Shown here: positions 33,942 to 42,741 of the stretch, piece after piece
Numbering within the stretch: position 1 is the stretch's first letter
Layout of the letters: the number at the start of each line of letters is the position of its first letter
From: Streptomyces aureus
GTDB taxonomy: Bacteria > Actinomycetota > Actinomycetes > Streptomycetales > Streptomycetaceae
DNA: 64,000 nt
Direction of reading: 5' to 3'
NCBI RefSeq assembly: GCF_000725495.1
Contig: NZ_JNZD01000021.1
Location: forward strand, 62,001 to 126,000
The notes under the pieces: generated by a model
The model's database searches: none
Told to the model about the DNA's origin: nothing
What the model saw: only the letters and a program-made list of their open reading frames with translations
Made by a program: the position numbers and the translations under genes

Positions 33942-35195
33942 TCAGACGGCGACGATGCCTTCCATACCGGATTCGCCGAAGGGGGACAGGCCCGTGCCGG
34001 CTGTCGTGACCTTGGTGAGCTGGCCGTCCGTCTTGACGCGGAAGCCGTCGACGGTTCCGGAGACGGCGTTCTGGACGTAGACGAACCGCTCGTCCCTGGT
34101 CACCGCGAGATCGATCACGCCCTGCGACCTGGCCGAGGGCGGCGTGGCGATGCCCACGTCGTTGGTCAGCGAGAGCCGGCCGTGCCTGTTCATGCGGTAG
34201 CCGGTGACGGTGGAGTTGCCGGTGTTGCCGCCGTAGAAGTGGTCCCCCGCGCGCTCGAGCCAGCACAGGGTCTCCTGGCCGTTGGGCAGGGGCTTCTGAA
34301 GGACTTTCAGGGTGCCGTCGTGCCGAACCTTGTAGGTCGTGACCGTGGACTTCGCGGCCTCGGCGACGAGCATGCGCCTCCCGGTCGCGTCGAAGGTGAT
34401 CGCGAACGGGACGGCGCCGGCCGACTTGTTGACGATCGGTGCGGCGACGGCCGGCAGTCCGCTCCGCTTCAGGGGGAGGACTTCGACGGTGTTGGCGGAC
34501 TTGGTGGTGACGACGAGGGCGCCCCCGTCCGGAGTGAACGCCACCTGGCCGGGAGAACTGGAGAACAAGGGGATGTCCTTGTTGTCCAGACCCAGCGAGC
34601 GGCGGGACCCGGCCAGCGGCCGCAGTCCCTCACCGGATATCTCGAAGCCCTGGACACTGCCGCGTCCGCCCGCGTTCATGACGTACGCGACCCGTCCGTG
34701 TACGGCGATGGAGGCGGGGAACGCGCCGCCTGCGCTCACAACGTGCCGATCCTTCAGTCGGCTTCCCTCGACTCGGAAGGAGGTCACCGTGCCGCTGCCC
34801 GCGTTGACCGCCAGCAGCATCCCCGAGGCGTCGTCGTAGACGAGGGAGCCTTGGGAGGCGAGCGAGTCGGTCGGGGCGTCGACCTGGTCGCCGCCCTTGC
34901 CGCCGGTGGCGTAGGTGCCCGAGGCGCTCAGCGTGCCGTCGTCGCCACGGGCGAACACATGGATGGTGTTGCCGCCCAGCTCGTTGCCCTGGACGAAGAC
35001 GGCGTGGTCGGCTCCGGGCGTGCTTCCTGAGGGCTGACTGGCCGACGCCACGGTCACAGCGACCGTGGCCGCCGCGGCGGCTGCAAGAGCCCCGCCACCG
35101 ATCATGATCCGCCGAGTTCGCGACTTCGCCCGGTGACCGCCCCGGACGGCGGCGGGGCGGGTCGTACGGCCATGGCTCTCGGGGGTGCTGTCCAT
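33942..35195 (-). CDS. Exported lactonase-like seven-bladed beta-propeller (YVTN/6-phosphogluconolactonase fold)
   Basis: A 417-residue protein with a twin-arginine-like export signal (KSRTRRIMIGGGAL followed by an Ala/Val-rich core to about residue 52). The mature part is a propeller of the lactonase/YVTN family: repeated blades such as HVFARGDDGTLSASGTYATGG, VTSFRVEGSRLKDR, VEVLPLKRSGLPAV and VTGYRMNRHGRLSL. Catalysis as a lactonase is not assured, since many secreted members are of unknown function. ATG start with GGGAAG upstream. Divergent from the membrane protein gene at 35425. Confidence 0.8.
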   Translation of the reverse strand: MDSTPESHGRTTRPAAVRGGHRAKSRTRRIMIGGGALAAAAAATVAVTVASASQPSGSTPGADHAVFVQGNELGGNTIHVFARGDDGTLSASGTYATGGKGGDQVDAPTDSLASQGSLVYDDASGMLLAVNAGSGTVTSFRVEGSRLKDRHVVSAGGAFPASIAVHGRVAYVMNAGGRGSVQGFEISGEGLRPLAGSRRSLGLDNKDIPLFSSSPGQVAFTPDGGALVVTTKSANTVEVLPLKRSGLPAVAAPIVNKSAGAVPFAITFDATGRRMLVAEAAKSTVTTYKVRHDGTLKVLQKPLPNGQETLCWLERAGDHFYGGNTGNSTVTGYRMNRHGRLSLTNDVGIATPPSARSQGVIDLAVTRDERFVYVQNAVSGTVDGFRVKTDGQLTKVTTAGTGLSPFGESGMEGIVAV

Positions 35196-35367
35196 CGGCG
35201 CTTCCCATCCTTGTGAGGTGTCTTCACGGGTCGGCCCACGGCCTTGTGGGCCGCACCAGAGTGGACGGTGGGAGAGGTGTGACGACAGGGAACTGTGGCC
35301 GCGTCAGACTCTCGTAAGGACCGTGTCCGGCGCGGAGCGAAGCGGTGGCCCGCGCCACGGCCGATGT

Positions 35368-35384
35368 CTTACGGAACCCTTACG
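35368..35384 (+). promoter_or_regulatory. CTTACG direct repeat (11-bp period), candidate activator site
   Basis: CTTACG occurs at 35368-35373 and 35379-35384, one helical turn apart, and its reverse complement CGTAAG at 35313-35318. Direct repeats with an 11-bp period are typical of OmpR/PhoP-family response regulators. The pair sits 41-57 bases upstream of the next gene's start. A TACTCT hexamer (35412-35417) seven bases before that start would be the -10 box. Confidence 0.45.
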
Positions 35385-35424
35385 CGCCTCTCGCCGGGGC
35401 ATCAACGGCCCTACTCTCACTGCC

Positions 35425-36033
35425 GTGTTGACCATACGAAAGATCGCTCTTGCCACCGCCGCCCCACTGGTGCTGGCCGCTGCGGGGCTCACACATCCGC
35501 ACGGGCTGTTCCGTTCGACGGCCTCGCACTGGACCGGGATGCACATCGCGCTCCTGCCGGTCTTCCCGCTGCTCACCGTCGGCCTCCTGATACCGCTGTG
35601 GCATCGGCCCCGACCCGGCCTCGCGGGCGTCGCCACGGTGGTGGCCTGGGCGGGTGCCTTCGGCTACGCGGTCTTCTACACCGGACTCGACGCGATCGCC
35701 GGCATAGCCGCGGGGACCGCGGTCGGGCACGTCGGTCCGACGGCGAGCATCGGACCGGTCAAGCACCCGCTGTACGACACGGGAGAGCTCCTCGGACACG
35801 TCGGCGTGTACGCCCTCATCGGCGCCGTCGCCGCCACGGCGGCCGCACTGTTCCCGAAGCACGGAGTGCGGATCCTGCCCGGCACGGCGGTACTCCTCGG
35901 CGCCGGCTGGTCCTTCGTGGACAGTCATATCTTCTGGCCACGCGGCGTCTGGACAATGGTCGCCTTCGCCCTGGGCTTCGCACTGCTCGCCTGGGGCGCC
36001 GCGGACAACGAACCCCACCGGCACCGGCCCTGA
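35425..36033 (+). CDS. Hypothetical integral membrane protein
   Basis: A 202-residue protein with about six membrane helices. His residues occur at or near membrane edges (LTHPHGLF, SHWTGMHIALLP, VKHPLYDTGELLGHVGVY, DSHIFWP), which hints at heme or metal binding; I recognise no named family. The GTG at 35425 has no Shine-Dalgarno and lies seven bases after a TACTCT -10-like hexamer, so the message is probably leaderless. A 7-bp stem-loop (CGCCCAC 36044-36050 / GTGGGCG 36065-36071) after the stop could be a terminator. Confidence 0.65.
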   Translation: MLTIRKIALATAAPLVLAAAGLTHPHGLFRSTASHWTGMHIALLPVFPLLTVGLLIPLWHRPRPGLAGVATVVAWAGAFGYAVFYTGLDAIAGIAAGTAVGHVGPTASIGPVKHPLYDTGELLGHVGVYALIGAVAATAAALFPKHGVRILPGTAVLLGAGWSFVDSHIFWPRGVWTMVAFALGFALLAWGAADNEPHRHRP

Positions 36034-36357
36034 TCCCCGTGATCGCCCACGTTGAGGACTGCCGGTGGGCGTGGGTCGAGGAGTTCGAGCATGCACGCGC
36101 CTGACGGCCGCACTCAGAGGTCGGCCGCCCTTCGAGAGGCGTCGGGCATCGCCACGACACAGGGCACGCGCTGAACGATGTCTACGCGGCGACGCAGACG
36201 AAGCAGCACCGGAGCCCTGACCCGGTTCGACCGGCCTCGACACGACACGCGGGCGTGTCGCGCGCCCCCGGAGTCGGAGCCTGACGTGTCTTCATAGGGC
36301 AAGGCGTCGGATTGACGTGAGGTGCGAGAGACCGGATGTGTCTGGGAGGCGTCTGCC
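36034..36357. other. Intergenic region (324 bp)
   Basis: No gene is supported. It contains the possible terminator at 36044-36071. TTGACG at 36312-36317 could be a -35 element for the FUSC gene, but no good -10 accompanies it. GGGAGG (36344-36349) is the FUSC ribosome binding site. Confidence 0.45.
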
Positions 36358-38745
36358 GTGAACGTCCTACGGTCCCTGCTTCGGCGCGACGTGGGTCATG
36401 CTGCGCTCCGCAGGTCTGTGAGAGCCGCGATCGTCGCTCCGGGGCTCTTCGCCGTAGCGATGGCGATCACGGACAGTCCGGTCGTCCCGCTCTTCGCGGC
36501 GTTCGGATCGATCGCGATGCTGCTGTTCGTGGAGTTCGCCGGGTCCATGCGCGACCGGCTCGTCGAACAGGCCGCCCTCGTCGTGACGGGAGCCGTGCTG
36601 ATCTCGCTCGGCACGCTGGTGTCCCGTGGCGTCTGGCTGTGCACCCTCGCAACAGCGGTCGTCAGTTTCCTCGTGCTGTTCTCCGGTGTGGTGAGCTCGG
36701 CCGTGGCGGGTGCCTCCACCTCCTTGCTCGTGAGTTTCGTCCTGGCCGCCACCCTCCCCGGGACGGCAGCGGCGATCCCGGACCGGCTCGCAGGCTGGGG
36801 CCTGGCCGGCGTGACCTCGCTCCTGGCCGTCCGGCTGCTGTGGCCCACTCCCGTGCGCGAGCCGCTGCGGGACGCCACCGCGAACGCGTGCCGAGCGCTG
36901 GCTCTGCAGTTCAGGGCCGAGGCGGACTGCGTACTGCGCGGCCTCGGCACAGCGGAGCGCACGGCGCTCGGCACGATCGTGGACGAGGCGAACGACGCGG
37001 TGACGGCACTGCGCGAGGCGTACTTCGCCACCCCCTACCGGCCGACCGGTCTCGCCACGTCCACCCGCGTCCTGATCCGCCTGGTCGACGAGGTGCTGCT
37101 GCTCGCGACGATCCTGGACCGCGTCTCGGTGGGCGAGCGCGTGACCCCCTCGGACGTGGTCGTCTGCGGGGTGAAGACGGCCGCCGGGGACCTGTTGCGA
37201 GCGAGCGCGGAGGCGCTGTCCGCGACGGAGGACCAGGAGCCCGGACACCTGATTCCGTTGCAGGAACGCCTCGCCCTGACCCGGTCGGCGATGGAGAACA
37301 CCGTCACCTCGTTCCGGCCGGTCACCACCGATGGCCGCCAGGCCGAGCAGCCGCGGGTCGAGCAGCCCCAGGCCGAGCAGGCCCGGGCCGACCGTCGCCC
37401 CGACTCGACCGTCACACGCTTCGTGAGCTCGCTGGAACCGAGCTTCCGCGCCCAGGAGATGAGCTTCGCCGTCTCCGCCATCGCCAGGAACGTCGAACTC
37501 ATCCTCGTGGCGCGCGGGCGCACGCTGTGGCAACGGCTCATCGGACAACGTCCCGAAGGGGCTTCCTCGCCCCTGATCTCGGCCCAGGAACGCGCCGGCG
37601 CGCACACCGAGCGGCACTCCGCCTGGCTGCGCAACAGTGTCCGCGGCGCGATCGCGCTGGCTCTCGCCGTGCTGGTCGCGGAGCGGTCGGGGGTGCAACA
37701 CAGCTTCTGGGTGGTCTTCGGAACCCTGGCCGTTCTGCGCTCGAGCGCCGTACTCACCGGGCAGAACTCGCTGAGGGCCATCGCCGGTACCGCGGTCGGC
37801 ATCCTCATCGGCGGTGGACTGATCCATCTGATCGGATCGACCACCACGTTCCTCTGGATCCTGCTCCCCGTCGCCGTGCTCTTCACCGGCCTCGCCCCGG
37901 CGGCCATCTCCTTCGCCGCGGGCCAGGCCGGCTTCACCGTCTCGATCCTGATCCTGTTCAACCTCCTCGAACCCGTCGGCTGGAGCGTGGGAATCGTACG
38001 GATCGAGGACGTCGCCATCGGATGCGCCGTGAGCGTCGTCGTGGGAACCCTGTTCTGGCCCCGCGGCGCCGCGCCCCTCCTCGGTCACGCCCTCGCGGAG
38101 GGGTTCTCGGAGAGCGCCCGGTATCTGCGCGGCGCGATCGGCTACGGAGTGACCCGCTGCGACAGCCTCGTACGGACCGCGCCGCTCCCGGACGAGGAAC
38201 GCCGCCGGGCCGCCGCGGCGGCCCGGCGGCTGGACGACGCCTTCCGGGGGTTCCTCGCGGAACGCGGCACCAAGCACCTTCCGCTGACGGACGTCACGAC
38301 TCTGGTGACGGCCGTCGCCGTGCTCCGGCTCACCGCCGACGCCGTACTCGACCTGTGGGACCGTGATCAGGGCCGGTCGGGTTCCGATCGCACCGCCGCC
38401 CGCTCGGAGATCGATCGCTCGGGGGACGCACTGCTTGCCTGGTACGAGGCGACGGCGAACGCCATGACCGGGTTCGGTGACGTGCCCGAGGCATTGCCCA
38501 GGGACGTCGGGGCCGACGAACGGCTGATCCACGCGGTCGAGCGCGACCTCGTCGACGAGCGGAGCGAGCAGTCACCGGACGCCATCCGGGTCGTGTGGAC
38601 CGCCGACCATCTCGAGGCGGCACGGCGGCTGCAGCGGATCGTGCTGAAACCTGCCCGCGCCGTGGCCGAGCGGCAGCGCGAGCACAACGCCCGCCTGGGC
38701 CTGTTCCGGCCCTCTGTCCGCACCCACCGGCGACGGACCGGCTGA
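36358..38745 (+). CDS. FUSC family inner membrane transporter
   Basis: A 795-residue protein with the duplicated fusaric-acid-resistance (FUSC/YccS) layout: a first membrane block (residues about 20-160) with VVPLFAAFGSIAMLLFVEFAG, a cytoplasmic helical region, a second membrane block (about 420-570) with HSFWVVFGTLAVLRSSAVLTG and LFWPRGAAPLLG, and a helical C-terminal domain. Members export aromatic acids or related compounds. The linker carries a low-complexity QAEQPRVEQPQAEQARAD stretch. GTG start with GGGAGG eight bases upstream. A hairpin follows the stop (38766-38788). Confidence 0.85.
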   Translation: MNVLRSLLRRDVGHAALRRSVRAAIVAPGLFAVAMAITDSPVVPLFAAFGSIAMLLFVEFAGSMRDRLVEQAALVVTGAVLISLGTLVSRGVWLCTLATAVVSFLVLFSGVVSSAVAGASTSLLVSFVLAATLPGTAAAIPDRLAGWGLAGVTSLLAVRLLWPTPVREPLRDATANACRALALQFRAEADCVLRGLGTAERTALGTIVDEANDAVTALREAYFATPYRPTGLATSTRVLIRLVDEVLLLATILDRVSVGERVTPSDVVVCGVKTAAGDLLRASAEALSATEDQEPGHLIPLQERLALTRSAMENTVTSFRPVTTDGRQAEQPRVEQPQAEQARADRRPDSTVTRFVSSLEPSFRAQEMSFAVSAIARNVELILVARGRTLWQRLIGQRPEGASSPLISAQERAGAHTERHSAWLRNSVRGAIALALAVLVAERSGVQHSFWVVFGTLAVLRSSAVLTGQNSLRAIAGTAVGILIGGGLIHLIGSTTTFLWILLPVAVLFTGLAPAAISFAAGQAGFTVSILILFNLLEPVGWSVGIVRIEDVAIGCAVSVVVGTLFWPRGAAPLLGHALAEGFSESARYLRGAIGYGVTRCDSLVRTAPLPDEERRRAAAAARRLDDAFRGFLAERGTKHLPLTDVTTLVTAVAVLRLTADAVLDLWDRDQGRSGSDRTAARSEIDRSGDALLAWYEATANAMTGFGDVPEALPRDVGADERLIHAVERDLVDERSEQSPDAIRVVWTADHLEAARRLQRIVLKPARAVAERQREHNARLGLFRPSVRTHRRRTG

Positions 38746-38765
38746 ACCGGCGACGGCCCGGGCGG

Positions 38766-38788
38766 CGCGGGTGGTTTTTCACACCGCG
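38766..38788. repeat. Hairpin element, copy 2 (CGCGG-GTG-GTTTTT-CAC-A-CCGCG)
   Basis: Same stem, bulge and loop layout as 23526-23550, in the same plus-strand orientation. It lies just after the FUSC stop and about 80 bases before the HEAT-repeat gene, so terminator activity is possible for this copy. Confidence 0.6.
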
Positions 38789-38869
38789 GGCGCCCTGTGA
38801 CCACAGCGAAATGTCTGGGCGGCCGTGACCGGCACGGCGTTGTCAGTGGCCTGCTGCACACTTCCGGCC

Positions 38870-41107
38870 ATGATCAACGAACTCGACGTCATCGACTGGT
38901 CCTCGATGAACCATGCGTACGGCCAGGCGGACGAGATTCCGGGATGGCTCAGGGCGATGGCCTCGATGGACCGTTCCGTCCGCGATGGAGCACTGAGCGA
39001 CTTCTACGGCGCGGTGCACCATCAGGGGGACGTGTACGTCTGTACGACGGCGAGTCTGCCGTTCCTGTTCGCGCTGGCCGACGACCCCGGCACGCCGGAC
39101 CGCGCGTCCGTCGTCGAACTGGTGGTCAGCATCGGGCGCCATGCCGTCGAACGCTGCATGTACGACTACGGCGGCGAGATGGGCTACGCCGGAAGCGCCG
39201 TGGTCGTCCGCGAGCGGGCGGACGCCTTCGTCTCCTACGCGGCGGACGACGACGCGGCGGTGCGCCGGGCGGCTGTGGAAGGGCTGGGGCTGTTCATCGA
39301 CGACGCCGGTCGGGCGGCCGGGCTGCTGCGCGACCGGATGTCCGCGGAGCGCGGTGTCCGGGAGCGGCTGCCGATCGTTGAGGCCATGGCCACGCTCGCG
39401 CTGCGGCTCCCGGAGGCGGCGGAGACCGCGACGGCGTGGTTCGACGGCCTTGCGGGCGACGTGACGACCGAACCGGTGGTGCGGCTCGCCGCAGTGGTGC
39501 AGCGGGCGAGGTGCGCGCCGGACCTCATCGACGAGGAACTGGTACCGACGGCGATCGGCCTGCTGCGACGGATCCCCGTCGTTGTGAAGGAGGTGCCTGA
39601 AGGCGGCGGCAACGGATGCGGGACCATCGTGGACGGTACCGCCACCGGCGCCGGTTCCGGTACCGACGCGGAGGCCGATGCCGGTGCCCACCCCGGTGCC
39701 GAGCCCGAGTCTGAAGCCGTGTCCGAAGCCGGTGCTGCCCCCGGCGTCGGCTCGCAGCCCCGTGACCCGGCCTGCACGGCACCGGAGGTCGCCCCTCCCA
39801 CCGCGCCGTCGCCGGGCGTCCCGCCGCAGGTCCTCGCCGCGTTCGAAGACCTCGACCGGTCCCAGCTCGTCCACTCGCCCGCCACACCGCTGCTCCGGGC
39901 CCTGCACGAGGTGCTGGACTCCCGGGTGCCCGAGCGGAGCGCCCTCCTCGCCGAACAGCTCGACAGCCCCGACCCGGGCGTCCGCCACGACGCGATACGC
40001 ATGGCCAAGGAGGTCATGACCTCTTGGCGCGGCGACCACACCGCGCTGCTCATGAGGCTCGCCGACCGCCTGGTGACGAACGATCCGTACACCGCCGCCG
40101 AGGTGGCCGAGACCCTCCGTACCGTCGCCCGGATAGCCGAACCCGCACGGGAACCGCTCGCCGACTTTGTCGAGGCCCAGCGCACCGCGCACGGCCCGGA
40201 GGTGTGGGCCATGCCGGATCCGTCCGTGCGGCGGGCGCATCAGCAGGCGGTCATGGCGCTGGCCCGCCTCGGCGACCCGCGTGCGCTGCCCAGCCTTCTG
40301 GTGGCCTTGGACACGGGCGTGGACGCCTGGCGAGCCGTGCAGGTGGCCGCTTCGCTTCCGGCGGCCGCCGGACAGCTGGTGCCGCGGCTGTGCCGGGAAC
40401 TGGAGCGGTTCGAACGGTCGCCGGAGCACGCCGACATGGGGGTGTCGGCCGTGCTGTCCGCGCTGGGTCGCCTCGGTGACGCGTCGGCCGTACCCGTGAT
40501 CGCGGAGACCGTGACCGCCGCGATGCGTTCCGTGCAGTGGCCCACGGCGGCCACGGCGCTGAACGCACTCGCCGCGTTCGGGCCGGCGGGCGCTCCCGCC
40601 CTCGGGGTGATCCGGAGCGTGACCGGGACCCGCGATCCGGCGGTCCGGGTGGCCGCAGCGGGCGCGCTGTGGGCGATCGAGGGACGCCCGGAGGAAGTTC
40701 TGCCGCTCCTGGAGGACCTGCTCGATTCCCACTGCGAGCATGAGGCCGCCGATGTTCTCGGCCGTATCGGCCCAGCCGCGTCCCGCGTCGTGCCGCGCCT
40801 GAGGCGGATGCTCACCGCCGGGTACGAGTGGACCCGCGTCCACGCCGCCACCGCCCTGTGGGACATCGGTGGCCCGGACGAGGCGCCGCAGGTCCTGGAG
40901 ACCCTGCTCGACGCCTGGCGGACGAACGAGTTCACCGCCGACAACGTGATCGCCTGCCTCGACCGGATGGGGCCGGCGGCGGCTCCTGCCGTGCCCCTCG
41001 TCCGCTCGGAACTGGCACGTCCCCGCCGGGGCGGCCGGTTCCACGGCGTCGAGAACGACGAGGAACTGCAGCGGGTCAGCCGTGCGTTCCTGCTGCGGCA
41101 CGGCTGA
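38870..41107 (+). CDS. HEAT-repeat protein
   Basis: A 745-residue cytoplasmic protein. From about residue 120 it is made of helical pairs of the HEAT/PBS type (AAVRRAAVEGLGLFIDDAG, DPAVRVAAAGALWAIEGRPE, WTRVHAATALWDIGGPDEAP), usually a protein-binding scaffold. A 60-residue Ala/Gly/Glu-rich insert (GTATGAGSGTDAEADAGAH and following) breaks the repeats near residue 265-325. ATG at 38870; the frame is open slightly upstream without a better start. No partner is evident from the neighbours, and it converges with the ECF41 sigma gene. Confidence 0.8.
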   Translation: MINELDVIDWSSMNHAYGQADEIPGWLRAMASMDRSVRDGALSDFYGAVHHQGDVYVCTTASLPFLFALADDPGTPDRASVVELVVSIGRHAVERCMYDYGGEMGYAGSAVVVRERADAFVSYAADDDAAVRRAAVEGLGLFIDDAGRAAGLLRDRMSAERGVRERLPIVEAMATLALRLPEAAETATAWFDGLAGDVTTEPVVRLAAVVQRARCAPDLIDEELVPTAIGLLRRIPVVVKEVPEGGGNGCGTIVDGTATGAGSGTDAEADAGAHPGAEPESEAVSEAGAAPGVGSQPRDPACTAPEVAPPTAPSPGVPPQVLAAFEDLDRSQLVHSPATPLLRALHEVLDSRVPERSALLAEQLDSPDPGVRHDAIRMAKEVMTSWRGDHTALLMRLADRLVTNDPYTAAEVAETLRTVARIAEPAREPLADFVEAQRTAHGPEVWAMPDPSVRRAHQQAVMALARLGDPRALPSLLVALDTGVDAWRAVQVAASLPAAAGQLVPRLCRELERFERSPEHADMGVSAVLSALGRLGDASAVPVIAETVTAAMRSVQWPTAATALNALAAFGPAGAPALGVIRSVTGTRDPAVRVAAAGALWAIEGRPEEVLPLLEDLLDSHCEHEAADVLGRIGPAASRVVPRLRRMLTAGYEWTRVHAATALWDIGGPDEAPQVLETLLDAWRTNEFTADNVIACLDRMGPAAAPAVPLVRSELARPRRGGRFHGVENDEELQRVSRAFLLRHG

Positions 41108-41140
41108 CCCGGGGAAACCCGCTCGCCAGGGTGGACGGTG

Positions 41141-42064
41141 TCAGTTCGTCCGGCGGCGGGCCGCCTGGACCTCTCGGTGGACCGCCCAGGCGTCGGCCAC
41201 CGGGCCCAGATGGCCGAGCTTGTCCGGGTTGAGGACCGAGCGGATGGCCTGGATCCGGCCGTCGAGCACGTCCAGGGCCAGCGTGTGCAGGATGCGGCCG
41301 TCCGGGGCACGGAAGACCGCGCCGGGCTGGCCGTTGACCTCGTGCGGCTCGAACGTCACGTTGATCCGGGCCATCACGGGGAACGCCGAGGCGAGCAGAC
41401 GCGCCACGTTCCGCGCGCCGACGACGGCCCGGGCCAGGTTCGGGGCGTTGCCGCCGCCGTCCCCGACCATGTGCACATCGGCCGCCAGCAGGCTCTGCAG
41501 GGCGTCCACGTCGCCGTCCCGCAGCGCGTCGAAGAACCGGTCCGCCAGTTCGCGCCGCTCCCGGCGGTCCGCCTCGAAGCGCGGCCGGCCCTCCCGCATG
41601 TGGCGGCGTGCCCGGACCAGCAACTGCCGGCACGCCGCCTCCGAACGGCCCACCGCCGCCGCGATCTCGTCGAAGCCGAAGGCGAACACGTCCCGCAGCA
41701 CGAACACGGACCGCTCCAGCGGGCTGAGCCGTTCCAGCAGGAGCAGGGCCGCCATCGACACGGAGTCGGCCAGCTCCGCCGAGCGCTGCGGATCCTGGTA
41801 CGGATCGTCCAGCAGCGGCTCGGGCAGCCAGGGCCCCGCGTACCGCTCCCGACGTACGCGCGCGGAGCGCAGCACGTCGATCGACACCCGGGTCACCGTG
41901 GCCGACAGGAAGGCCCTGGCCGACGCGGGCGGCGTCGTGGAGCGGTCGAAGCGGAGCCAGGTCTCCTGCACCGCGTCCTCGGCCTCGCTCACGCTGCCCA
42001 GGATCCGGTAGGCGATCGAGAACAGCAGCCCGCGCAACTCCTCGAACTCCTCGGCCTTGTTCAC
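41141..42064 (-). CDS. ECF41 family sigma factor with fused SnoaL-like regulatory domain
   Basis: A 307-residue sigma factor. Sigma region 2 (LLFSIAYRILGSVSEAEDAV) and region 4 (SPLERSVFVLRDVFAFGFDEIAAAVG) are followed by a SnoaL-like domain. All three ECF41 signatures are visible: WLPEP (residues 79-83), DGGG in the SnoaL domain and NPDKL near residue 280. The ECF41 C-terminal domain acts in place of an anti-sigma factor. It follows the carboxymuconolactone decarboxylase gene by 22 bases on the same strand, the standard partnership for this group, and both would be read from the ECF41 promoter at 42596-42622, forming a positive autoregulatory loop. Confidence 0.93.
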   Translation of the reverse strand: MNKAEEFEELRGLLFSIAYRILGSVSEAEDAVQETWLRFDRSTTPPASARAFLSATVTRVSIDVLRSARVRRERYAGPWLPEPLLDDPYQDPQRSAELADSVSMAALLLLERLSPLERSVFVLRDVFAFGFDEIAAAVGRSEAACRQLLVRARRHMREGRPRFEADRRERRELADRFFDALRDGDVDALQSLLAADVHMVGDGGGNAPNLARAVVGARNVARLLASAFPVMARINVTFEPHEVNGQPGAVFRAPDGRILHTLALDVLDGRIQAIRSVLNPDKLGHLGPVADAWAVHREVQAARRRTN

Positions 42065-42086
42065 GGGGTTTCCCTTCCCACGCTTC

Positions 42087-42560
42087 TCAGTGGAACTGTC
42101 CGGGCCGGTAGTCCCCGGCGGGCTGCCGGGTGATGATGTTCAGCCGGTTCACCGTGTTCATGAAGGAGACCAGCATCACCAGTGCGGTGAGCTGTTCGCC
42201 GTCGTAGTGCCGGGTGGCGCCTTCCCACACCGCGTCGCCGACTCCCGGTGCCGCGTCCGCGACCCGGGTGCCCGCCTCCGCCAGTTCCAGGGCGGCGCGC
42301 TCGGCCTCGGTGAACACCGTGGCCTCCCGCCAGGCCGCGACCAGGTTGAGCCGCACCGAGGTCTCCCCGGCGGCCGCCGCCTCCTTGGTGTGCATGTCGA
42401 TGCAGACGGCACACCCGTTGATCTGGCTCACCCTCAGCGCCACCAGCTCCTGCGTCGCGGCCGGCAGCGCGGAGTCCTTCAGCGTCCTTCCGGCCGACAT
42501 CAGGTACTTGAGCGCCTTGCCGGCCGTCGGGTCGGCGAAGTAGTCCAGTCGCGCGTCCAT
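42087..42560 (-). CDS. Carboxymuconolactone decarboxylase/AhpD-like protein (ECF41 partner)
   Basis: A 157-residue alkylhydroperoxidase-D-like protein. The redox motif CxxC with downstream His is present as NGCAVCIDMHTKEA, in the typical LVALRVSQINGC context. Such proteins handle peroxides or carboxymuconolactone-like compounds and are the usual output of ECF41 sigma factors. ATG at 42560 with GAGAGGGG about six bases upstream; a longer start at 42623 would sit on top of the promoter. First gene of the two-gene transcript with the sigma factor. Confidence 0.9.
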   Translation of the reverse strand: MDARLDYFADPTAGKALKYLMSAGRTLKDSALPAATQELVALRVSQINGCAVCIDMHTKEAAAAGETSVRLNLVAAWREATVFTEAERAALELAEAGTRVADAAPGVGDAVWEGATRHYDGEQLTALVMLVSFMNTVNRLNIITRQPAGDYRPGQFH

Positions 42561-42595
42561 CGTGGGCCCCTCTCGTTCGTCGTCGTCACCCCCAG

Positions 42596-42622
42596 GACGA
42601 GGCAGCCCGGCCGTGTGTGACA
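42596..42622 (-). promoter_or_regulatory. ECF41-type promoter
   Basis: On the minus strand TGTCACA (42616-42622) is followed after 16 bases by CGTC (42596-42599). This is the reported consensus of ECF41-dependent promoters (TGTCACA-N16-CGTC). It lies 36 bases upstream of the decarboxylase start, directly before the two-gene ECF41 transcript. Confidence 0.88.
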
Positions 42623-42741
42623 TGCGGGGATGCGACCCGCGTCACACCATCACCCGCCGGACAGGCGGTTTCCGGCCACTGGTTAGGATCCGGCATCGCC
42701 CTCGGCCCGTCCGGGCCGCCGTGTTCCGTGGGGGGACTCCG

